From positions 62,001 to 126,000 of the forward strand of contig JBAMDO010000077.1 of assembly GCA_037074765.1 (NCBI GenBank): 64,000 nucleotides of DNA, given 5' to 3'. This DNA is from Mansonella perstans. Taxonomy: Eukaryota > Nematoda > Chromadorea > Rhabditida > Onchocercidae. Positions 29,080-40,000 of this stretch are shown piece by piece. The position numbers and the translations under genes are program-made. Within the stretch, counting starts at the first letter, position 1. Every line of letters begins with the position of its first letter. Under the pieces are notes generated by a model. That model worked only from the letters and a program-made list of their open reading frames with translations. It had not been told where the DNA came from and did not search any database.

Positions 29080-29238
29080 TTTGACGATGTTGAAAGCTTT
29101 GCTGTCCTTGAAAGTCTTTTTGAACTTCCACTAGCTGTCATTTATGCTGGGACTCGAATTTCTCAAGACTTTTTGAAAATGTCGGATTTTAAATGTCAAC
29201 GAAATGGTATATCCGAATGCGACTTTCATTTTTTTTGA
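29080..29238 (+). other. Unexplained coding-like open block (possible exon)
   Basis: Directly after an AG at 29078-29079 a frame runs 52 codons to a TGA at 29236. It begins FDDVESFAVLESLFELPLAV and ends in a Phe-rich stretch. Residue mix and codon use look more like real protein than the surrounding AT-rich noise. A phase-1 donor (G|GTATAT at 29207) would fit the phase-1 acceptor of the first visible DDR exon at 37069, but the peptide is not a signal peptide and is not recognised. It may be an exon, a fossil or chance. Confidence 0.2.
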
Positions 29239-29630
29239 TTATTTTCTGCGAGAAGAGCTGGTTTCCTTGTCATTGTAATTAGTTTCATGAAAGATGGAAA
29301 ATTTAATTGTGATAATAGGAAAATCCTTTTCCTTTATTATAAACTTTGAGAAATTCATCAAGCGAGAACTGCACTTCAAAATAAGTCAACATCTGGAGCA
29401 TACTGACCACTCGACCCCTGATTCATATCACTGTAAAATTCGAAAATGGCCAACAATTTTGGTGGTTCTTGAAATGAAGGGTCTATCTCTTTTTATGTAA
29501 AATCAGATTGGCAATGAAATATTGTACCACATCCGTAACTGATAACGAAAATAGTTCAGGAAGTTGATAGGCAGAAAACATTTGTCAAGTGTTGCAGTTA
29601 GGATGCGTCAAGAAGGGCGGTGCTGTCCAG

Positions 29631-29711
29631 GTTGGTTCTGCCTGTTCAGCCCATCACGTTAATTTTGCCTGTCCGGCCCATCACGTTGGTTCTGCCTGTC
29701 CAGCCCATTAT
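29631..29711. repeat. 27-bp minisatellite, three copies
   Basis: Units at 29631-29657, 29658-29684 and 29685-29711 share the core TTCTGCCTGTCCAGCCCATC with a few substitutions. The length is a multiple of three, so open frames run through it (for example a nine-residue LVLPVQPIT-type repeat in a 111-codon frame, 29620-29955). The block is strikingly GC-rich for this window. No gene is claimed from it. Confidence 0.85.
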
Positions 29712-32700
29712 CATCGTTTCCTCAACTACAACAGCAGTGGTTGTCAACAGTCGCGCATACCAAGAAAGTCTGCCTCTTCTCCGGCAATTTTCCTCCCTCT
29801 CTCTCTCTCCTATCTTTAGTTCATTTTCTTCAAAATTACCACACTTTTGGAAAGAACCTAAAGAAGGGTATTTAATCGGTCGTCCATATTGTCATTTATC
29901 ATTAGAAAGTTTGCTTTCCGCTCACTTCCAAAATAAATTTAGCAGATACATTTAAAAATTTTATTTAAGTTTTTTTCTATAATATTCGGAGTACTCTTCA
30001 TCTGCTCTTTTTTTTCCTTCCCCTCCTCTTTCACACCCTTTCTGGATTATCATTGAATATGAATATTACAATGTGCAAAAGGAATTAAATATGAAAAATC
30101 TTCAATTTTGTTGATTTTTTGCTTTTTCAACCAAATGTTATTATAAGATTAGAAGAACTGAAAGTCTTTTGTTTTCATTCAGAACAGAACGACTTCTTGT
30201 TCATTAATGTTTTCAAAACTAACTTGATGATGTACTGAACTATTGGGTGATCTCGGTATTTTAAATTCTAATATTTTTCTTGCATAATATAATGAATAAA
30301 TTTTATTTATGTAATGAATTAAATGCTGCAAAGGGTGGCTGGCATATTAATTTAATTGTGTTACCTAAATGAAGCTTTTTTCATTTCCTTTATTTCATCC
30401 TGAATGTCATGTTTGGAGGTCGCTTTTGTTTGTCGAAATGTATGTTAAAAACTTTTTCACCAAATTAACAATGTGAAATTAATTTACGATCAGTTTCGAA
30501 TCAAAATGAATTGTTCGAACAGACAGTAAAAAGATTTTTTTTTGTTACCAATACTTTTTTGTTTAGTGTCACAATTTTTTGACATTATATTTTCATTTTG
30601 TATAAGTTTTTCTAAAAGATTTATTTTTTTTAGCGAATTGAAATGTTTTGTATCTTCAGTTTCTGATAATTTATCATCAAGCTATTAGAAATGATTTGAT
30701 AATATTCGACTGCTTACATTATGCATATCACTAGTAGATCGTCAGAGATTAATTAATCCTGTTGCAGCAAAGAATAATCCAATTTAAAAAGCTCTATTTC
30801 TTCTAATTGTTTTTGATTTGACCACGTAATGAATTAATGTAGACTTAAGTAGTGGCACTTTGTCATATTAGGACAGTTTTTTAAAAAACAGACAAATTTT
30901 TACAAATAGCATATTCAGTAAACGGATAACTTTCACTAATATTACTAATTTGATTATGGAGATGAACCTCTCCTTCTAAGTTTGTACTAAGGGAGAATAA
31001 TTGTGCACACAGTGTGCAATGTAAAGTAAATATCGGTTTTGCAACAATAAGTTATTAATGAAATAGAAGTTTCTTGAACTTTTATCATCAGATGATAAGT
31101 TTTTGAAATAAACCTTACTTATGTATATATACATATCAGTTCAATTTTCCCATTCTATTAGCACATTTCTACCTTTACAATAAAGTATGGAATTTCTATC
31201 GATCTTCGTTTTTTGATAAAATTTCATTTAAAAAATTTTCAGTATGATAGAAACATTTAGCTCCTCTTTCCCTTTATTTTAAACAATAATATAATTTCAT
31301 TTTCATAAAATTAGCAAGGATAAAAAAACAAAGGAATATTAAAAAAGAAATCAGAAGAGAATCGATAACTTAAATATAAAAATTATAATTGTTTCCAACT
31401 TTATTCGCCTCACTGAAAACGTGAAGGATGACTTTTGGGTATCTTTCAGTTAACAATTCTCAAATAGTTTTAAATTAAAAGTATCGTTTTGGGCAAAATA
31501 ATGGAATGGAAAGTAGAATTTTTAATTGTTTATTGATTTAGAGCTTATCATTATTACGGATTTCAAAGAGACAGAGTAGTAGTATTATCATTCTTCATTT
31601 GAATTCATTCTCTAAATTAACAATCATTATGGAATTTCAATTTTCCTTGTGTTGCAAGGAATTTTAAAGTAAATCTGGTGATAGACTAACTCATAAAATA
31701 TTCATCTTTATCCATTAAAAATCAATTTTTTCACTTCTGTTTCTTCAAAATAGTCATTCTTCTGCACAAAATGCTCAATTAAAAATTCACAATGAAAAGA
31801 AATTTCTGGCAAAATCACAGGAAAGATGAGCTCTATTTTCAATTTGGTATTTTTTTTCCTGATCAAATTCCTTGTCTTTAACGCTAGAAGACGAGAATTC
31901 TCGTAAATATTAGACGCGGTAAATTTGAACGTCAGAAGACTAAAGTTTCCATATGAACTTCACAAACAGTCACATCTGATATTCAAAAAGCTGTTACTGA
32001 AGTAATAGTCATGACAGTATTCCTAAGTCAAAGGCCAGAATATGTTTACCCTGTTTGAAGTATGGTATCATAAATTTCTAATCTCATCCTTATTTGTAAT
32101 AATTTGTAAATACTTTGAAGGGATTCATTGGTTTTAAATTTCTCATCGACCGATAATTTTCATGCATTTGTGACAAGAATGAACTAAATCAATTATCATT
32201 TTAGTGATGTGATGCTGCACTTGATAATACTGTTGTTGGTGGGATTACGCTTTACGTCGTCGCTCAAACTTTGTTAGTTTTATTTGTTTATCAATTCATT
32301 TAATATGTATGAGCAGGACAAGCCATTTCTAACTAATTTGTATTTATTTCGTTCCTTATAAATTTATTTTTCAAATTAGAAATGATGGATGTATAAAAAT
32401 AGAGCTCTTGTGCTTCCTTTCACTTCTTAGGTATTTTGAGCTTATCCCATTCTTTATCACAGCTTAAGTTTATCATAGCTATCACAGGAAAATTCCTTTA
32501 ATTTTCTTCTTTTGAATGAGCATGTTTTAAACTTTACCGAAATTCAGCTAAATAAAGTATGCTTCAATAACCAAAATGTGTAAATTGTGTGTATATGTTT
32601 GTGTTATGTTTGTGTTGTTTTTTTTTTTTTTTTTGCATGCGTTTATATGTAAAGAAGTACATAAAACATACTTTACTTTTATTTCAAATGTTAACAAAGG

Positions 32701-34077
32701 TCAAAAAGACAAATAGAAGAATTCATCAAAAAATTTATTCAAAAAAAAAATTTCACAGGCAACTGTGACACCGAATTTAACATTTAATTAACGATTAGAA
32801 AGTAAGATGAGAAATGTCACTGTGTAGAGAAAATGAGGAAAAAGAGAAATGTAATTAAGGAGTAATTATTCTGTTTCAGATTGCTTTCAGGAATTGTTTA
32901 CTGTCCTCTTTGAATCGCATCTTTCATCATTAGCTCTGTGCCATTTCCGCTACTTTCCATGCTATGAATACTAAATGCATCTAATGAAATTTTGAGCAAA
33001 GTATAAAAACTTTACAAAATGATTTAAAAAATTTGAATTTTTTGAAGTTTTTTCGGAATATTTAGTTTAAATCAAAAAATCTTCAATTCAATTAAAATTC
33101 ACTAATTGATTAATTTTGCTTGTTCTCAAAGAGATGAAAGCTGATACTAGTTAAGAAAAGGAAGGAAGAACTTCGAAATTATCCTTCTTAAGTGGACTAT
33201 TCGGTCCAGTTGACAACCTCTATGACAAGTAGTAGTTCATTTAATGCGTAAGAAACATTCTAATACTTTTTCATCATCACCACTCTTGAGCCAGTCGTAA
33301 TGATCAAATTGCATGTTTCAGGAACAACTTGGTCTGGTGCCTTTGCAATAAATGAGTTAGGACATGAATTTATAAGTCCAGAAGGAATTACAGAAATAAT
33401 TTATGCGTTTCATTTTAGAACAAGGAAGCATTTTCCAGAAATGATTGTATAGATGATTTAAAATATTTGCAAATCATTGCATATTTTTACTAAATTGTGA
33501 TTCCGAATCTACAAAAGCAAACTTCTGGATAATATAGTAAAAAAGTCCTGGGCTAATTTTAAAATGGAAGTAAAAAAAAAAAGCAGTATAAGAGGCAAGA
33601 GTGGTGATAATCAGCAAAACTATTGATAACGCTAAATTTCAAAAATTTTATGATAATAACAAAACTAATTTAGCTCAGCAGCAGACAGCAACTGTAACAT
33701 TTTTTTTTCATATAATAATATTCTATACAATTTTACGACTTCTCCTTTTACGGCTTTCCTTATTTCATTTAATTATTTCTGTATGGCTGAGGGTAGTATA
33801 TATGAATACGCCATAATAGCTTTACCCGCTGCGCAATGATTTCTGGCCGAAACAGTAAATTCATCTGATTCGGGATGCAAAAAGAAAATAACCGAAAACA
33901 TATTGCGCCAGTGATCTATCATGCACCTGTTCTTTGCGGAAGGTTCCAGTAGAAGTGATGATGGAATTATGGCAGAGATGATTAATGCGATTTGGCAATA
34001 TTAATTACACATTTCATATCTTAGTTAAATTAAGTACTTGCAATTATTGGCATTCTGTGTAGAACTAGGCCCAAAAT

Positions 34078-34302
34078 TCAGGATGTGTTAGAATTGATTG
34101 TCACATTTGCAACAGCAGAGATTATTGCCATAACGGCAATATATATCACAGTGAGACATTTTGGTGTCCAAAAGAGTAGATAAACGATAAATAGCTTCTT
34201 ATTAGCCTTAACTACTTTATCGATCTCTTCGATAATTAAACAGACAAGAAAATATTCCATTAATCTTTTTCGACGAACGAAACTCTCATTGAAATTTGAA
34301 AA
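34078..34302 (-). other. Hydrophobic minus-strand open frame (possible receptor fragment)
   Basis: On the minus strand a frame open from about 34302 down to a TGA at 34078 contains RRKRLMEYFLVCLIIEEIDK and, further on, LFIVYLLFWTPKCLTVIYIA, then a second hydrophobic run. One or two transmembrane helices with flanking basic and acidic residues recall nematode chemoreceptor-type proteins, but no family motif is identifiable and no further exons were found. Low-complexity AT-rich DNA often gives hydrophobic frames, so this is weak. Confidence 0.12.
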
Positions 34303-34952
34303 GGTATTTTAGTAGGAAAGATTATGGGAATGAAATTGGCGCCAGAAATTAAATCTCAAATTGAAATATTTAGGCAGTGTAATATAGTGGGAAAGTTTTT
34401 CGGCATGTTTAAGCAAGTAGAATGGAAGATTAGTTTTTCGCTCTGAATTTTTCTCATTATTTTCAAGGAAAGCATTTCTTCTTTTCAAAATCATAAAGAA
34501 TAGCTATTATGCCACTTCAAAGATGTGAAAAGTGCCGAATTCAAAAGGATTTCTTTTCCATTGATTCGTAATATTTTTAGGGATTTGTGGCTATTAATTA
34601 TTATTTCTTCTCTTATTAATCTTTATTCAAGTAGCTATAAGAGTATAAGAGTAGTTATAATTGTAAATTTAAAATTTGATAGAAATAAAATTTAAGCTTC
34701 CCAACAAGTGTTAATTTTGAATAATAAAGGGTGGACAAAAGAACACAAAATGTCATCATCTTATCGTATCGCTTAATTTATTATCCGGTAATAGCTTATC
34801 TAGGAGAAAAGTGAAAGAATTATCGTGTCTAACCCCTTCCATACCAAAAAATGAATAATCTTTGCATTAATCAACCTGCAAGCAGAGTGAAGAATAATTC
34901 TTATTGATATGAGCTATTACAGAGTATTTCATGAAAGAATAGATCCAAAAAT

Positions 34953-34998
34953 GCGACAACTGTCGCCTCTTTGCAGGGTTAAGTGACCCTTGGGGGTC
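34953..34998. other. GC-rich stem-loop cluster with two exclusive pairings
   Basis: GCGAC-AACT-GTCGC (34953-34966) is a tight five-base-pair hairpin. Nine bases on, AGGGT (34975-34979) can pair with ACCCT (34986-34990), or the overlapping GACCC (34985-34989) can pair with GGGTC (34994-34998). The two latter pairings exclude each other. The block is a GC island in AT-rich spacer. No known RNA family is recognised. Confidence 0.35.
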
Positions 34999-37068
34999 CA
35001 AGAAAGAACTTATAAAAAAAGAAGAAAAAAGGGGCAATTATTAAGTGTAGCAAATCTGTTTCTTTTCTTCTTGCTATGCATACTTAATGAAGAAATGCTT
35101 ATTTTAAAATGTATATTTAAATTTGTTCCAACGAAAATTCAATTGTAAACATATAATAGAATAACAAGGAGTGCGTCGTGGAACGTGTTGTATCGACACT
35201 TTTCAAAGTTAACATTTGTTGTAGAAGCAATGAAATTTCACTTGTTTTAACTATTAATTATCAGAAAATAAAAACAAATACTGAATGATGAACAAGCATG
35301 TATGTACACAAGGATGTACGTACACATTTTTTTCTCACTTAAAAAAAGCAGATAGTAACCAATTGTTTTAATTTTACAATTAAGAAATTGATGAAATTTT
35401 TTGAACCAGTAGTAAATTTCAAAATATTCATCACTACTTCTTCCTCAGCTGTTGGCTACTTAATAAAATCACTAAGTGTCAATTATTTGATTGCTTAGTC
35501 ACTTAAACAACTTATCATCGAGCAAATAAATACCAATCAATGAACAACAGCTGCGTGAACCATAAATTTATTCCATCAAAGTCAGACCAAACCGTTATTC
35601 GAAACCTGATACATACACATATACATAGGCAGTATACAATATGCATATCAAGCTAGAAGAAGAAAAATACCTGAGAAATAGGAAGAGAATAAAAATGAAA
35701 AAGAACTAATTAAGAATGATTTATAATCTGTTGGCCTACTGCATATGACGTATCCGTTTAAATATCAAATGATTATGCAATAATGTTTAGTCAATCAGAT
35801 ATATCTGATAATAGTTTGAATTAAACTGGGGTTTTTCCACTTCCAAAATCTTAAGTTGAACTTGAATTATAATAACATCGATCAATTAAATTTTAATTTA
35901 ATCGTTAGTGACTCTCTTAGTGCATTGCTTCTTGCTTTAGTCTTCACTCAAACGGAAATATCATCAAATAAATAAAGCGAAAATTAGTTTTATAAAAAGT
36001 AATAGCAAAAAATAATTGTGAAGAATGTGAAGACGTTATCAACAAATAGATTCATGTGTTCAAAAGATGTTATCATAGAGTGGCAATTTAAAAGTTTTTC
36101 GAAATTTCTAACAATTTGCACTTTATCTTGCTTTGAATCAGAAAGCCTGTATGGCTGTAAACAATGCTGTGAATACTTCATGCAAACTCGAAGTAGTAAA
36201 CAAAAACGACTTAACACTGTGATAAATCATAATCTCTAGCCTTGTCATTACATGTCCTTGCTAAAGGTAAATGTCCACAGAGAATTGTTGCCTTCTCTTA
36301 TGTGTTTCTCTATATGACAGTTCCGTCCAAGTCATACTCGTAGAAACAATGTCTAATCTCGAGGACATATATACAACTAACAGCCATCCAAAATAAATAA
36401 AATAGAAGGCAGAGATATAATATTTATCATAAAAGAATATTTTCACTTGGATAATCTTTGGAAAATCAATAAAATTTAATTTTTATTTTCACTTTTTAGA
36501 TTCATTTCAGCTAGGAAGGATTCGAGATTTAAGATTCTTTAATGAAAACAGAGCAAAATTTTATGGATATGGCTTAGAACGAAGAATTAGATCGCATTGA
36601 TATTTTTACGAATAGTGCTGAGAAGAAATTTTACATGATGATAATCTTTCTGGCATCGGCACTTTTTTTTGATGACGAAAATAAGGCTAATATAAAATTT
36701 CATTTATAAGTTAAAAATTCAAACAACAGATCATAAAACTCAAGATTGCATGGGCGTTTAAAGAAGACTACTAAAGAAATAAATTGACGGAGTATGAAAT
36801 GAATTAGCAATAACTTGAAAAATAGTAAGGAAGAATTTAACAAATTAATTAAATGAAATCATTGCAATCTTGATATAATATAAAATTTTACTGTGGGAAT
36901 TGTGTTATCAGTTTAAAATTCCAGAAATTTAACTTGTTGCTATTTTCTTTTCTTTATGCAACAAACAAATTAACTCATTTATGGGAGTTAGAAATATTGA
37001 TTTGAATTCAATTTTGAAGTTTTCATGTATTATTCAAATTCCTATTTACCGTAATGTTTCAATTACAG

Positions 37069-40000
37069 CAGAATGTCGAGTCACTGCACTTGGTATGGAA
37101 AACGGTGATATTGAGGATTCGCAGTTGTCTGCCTCAACCAGTTTTGATGTAATTAGTGTCGGGCCACAAAATGCCAGGTGTGAATTAATTATGATTGATA
37201 ATAATTGATTCATTTAGAATACTACTGGTGCAAATTCACAGCTAAAAGATTAAGATCACCATTAATTGGAAAGCTTACCTCAAATGCCTTTATAATGTTT
37301 ATAGTATTAATTGTAAAATAGATTTCCTGTCAATCAGAAGATCAAATATATTATGCTAAATAAATTACTGAAAGTTATCAAGATATCATCAAGCCTTAGA
37401 CCAATTACAATTAAATCTAAGACCTTTATATCAAATTAGTTAGGATAAGCTGTTAGTGTTCAGCAGTATTTTTTAAACTTCGCAAAATGACAAATTCATA
37501 TTTTATTATTGAACATATCAAATATAGAAGCCTAAATTATACTATCCAAATGACAAAAATAAAAAAAAATTTCCCGGAATAGCACTTGATCAGTATTCTT
37601 TTACTCTTTACGTTGTTGTGGCTGTTCAACTTTAGCCAAAATGCATCTAGTTCAATAATTGTTACCAATAAATTAAGCTCTCAGTATCGACAAATCTGTA
37701 TCTTTTTCTCTATTAATAAAGCTATATCAGTAATAATAATACTTATTTATAATTAATAGTGGGAATGAAGAATATGGAATAGAGATTGAGGATCAAACAT
37801 CAAAGAAACATGTCATAGACAATGATTAAAGATTAAAGTTTGAGAATTTTTCTGTTAATTTTCTTATTAACAACTGTAGACTGAAGTTTTAAGCTTTTAG
37901 CTAACCACATTTATAATTTTGTGGGTCATTGTTTAAAGTTCATGTGTGAAAGTTCATAGTTCAGGATTCGTAATTTAAAGTTGATATAAATGTCTTTCAT
38001 GAAGAATATTGTATTTGTTCAGGTTTTGCTGCAACATTATAATGTCAATCGAAAATCGCTTTTTAGGATACGGAAAGAGCTTGCTTCCGGTGCGTGGTGT
38101 CCAAAACCACAAATAAAGGCAGACTCATATGAATTCTTAGAAGTTTGTTTTTGGCTGTTTAATTATAAGATTATTTAGAATCAGAATTTTTTTTCAAATT
38201 GCAAAACAACGAACATGAATCATCTCCCAACCGGAATGCCAAAGACATAAACCTGCGGAATCATCATTTCATTTCCGCGCAGACATTTTTTATTTCCCTA
38301 GGAGATTTCTATTTTCCTATTTTCTATTCCTTTCAGTTAAATTTCAATGCATTCAATTTATATTTTATTTTCTGAATGAATTTTGATATGCTGTAAATGT
38401 ACAACGAGGCGGAAAAGGAGTTTTTAAAAACTTTTTTTAAAAGTCTTCTAAATTTTTTAAACTCTACGAAGTTTCATGATTTTATATTAAATGACTTTAG
38501 ACCATCTTCCCAATTATTACTTTCAAGGTTTACGAAGTCCCATCTGTCACGCCACATTTAGTTTTTTAGAAATTTTAGCCAAAGTTTTATTTTTCCATGG
38601 TAATCCTTTAGTATATAAATTGAAATGCTCTGAAAAGGGAATCAGTATGTTGATTTATTATCAATATGTTGTTAATCATGGCCAGTTCAAAAAAAAAAAA
38701 CATTAGTTCGAGTATAAGCAAATCGGTTAAAAGTGTCAAAATTATCAGTGAAAAAATAAAATCCATTTTTGTGTCATTTCTATTTTGTTTTAAATAGTTT
38801 TTTCTGAGATTTAGCACAGTTTGAGCAGCATTGTTAATATAATGTTTACTAAACTTTGTTAGATTTTATAGGTGAACTTCGAGCAGGCATATGTGATCAC
38901 AGGAATTGAAACACAAGGTCGTTATGGTAATGGTACGGGTCGAGAATACACGACACATTATACGATTGAATATTTACGATTGAATAGCTCATGGATAAAA
39001 TATCGTAATAGAGCGTTAATTGAAGTGCTCGAAGGAAATGAAGATACGGCAACTGCTGTACGGCGGGATTTAGATCCACCAATCGTTGCATCACAGATTC
39101 GAATTGTACCTTATTCAACGTATGCAAGGACAATGTGTCTCAGAGTGGAATTTTATGGATGTCCTTATAATGGTCTGTTTTATATATCTTTTTCTGTTTT
39201 TACATCTTCATTTTAAATTGAACTATAGTTAAGTTCGGCTTACTCCAAATCCTTTTTATTTGGCTTTCTAAATTCACTTCAAAAGTTCAACTTTTTACTA
39301 CATATGTGGACTTTTTATTTTTTACTTTTTACATCTGCCAGCCTTTCATCCCTTCTCTCTTTTTTTTAAAAGCCTTCAATAAGTAACTAAAAATAGATTT
39401 TTGAATAAAGAAATAGTCTAAAGTATTTTTCCTTTTCAAAAAAAAGAGAGAAAGATTTGATGAACAATTCACCGAATATCTAAGCATATTTCCAGATGCT
39501 TTAATGTTTTATTCGATGAACAATGATGGTTCCAGAATTGACAGTTATGATTTTCGCGACAAGATTTTTGAAAAATCGAATATGTTCAGTCATTTTACGA
39601 ATAATAAAAAGTAAACAACTGCAATTTTTTTTTTTTGTTAGTGCAATTCTATTCAAATGAAAATAAATGGAGAAAAGGAAATCGAAGTTTTTCAGTTAAT
39701 AATACATAATCATTTCTCAGTTTGACATTGCTGTTTTACTAAGTGTCGTTTTTAATAACAGCAAAAATTTTTTTCTTAAATTGTTTAAAAAAAATTAGTT
39801 ATTTGCTTAGATTTCAGTTTAACACAGCAATCATATCATATTTTATGTCAAAAAAGCAAGGGAAATACTGAGTATTTTCAGTTATATCAAAATTTAACAT
39901 TAGTCTATTTTCGAAAACGTACGAAATTTAATTATCCAAAAGTGGGAAATTAAAATTTTTTAGTTCAGGCATTTATTTTATTCTATTCGATAATTTTGTT

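Larger units (their letters stand above)
20847..37068. other. 16-kb AT-rich spacer, likely including unseen 5' exon(s) of the DDR gene
   Basis: Long stretch with dense stop codons, homopolymer runs and no gene that I can support. The DDR gene begins (as seen) with an internal exon at 37069 that needs an upstream exon ending in phase 1 and supplying a signal peptide, so at least one exon should be in this stretch or its far side. The ATG at 36981, in frame with the 37069 exon, gives a leader that is not a convincing signal peptide and would read through the acceptor. Separate entries cover a hairpin (23763-23812), a possible transposase relic (24313-24436), an open coding-like block (29080-29238), a minisatellite (29631-29711), a minus-strand hydrophobic frame (34078-34302) and GC-rich stem-loops (34953-34998). 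Confidence 0.6.
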
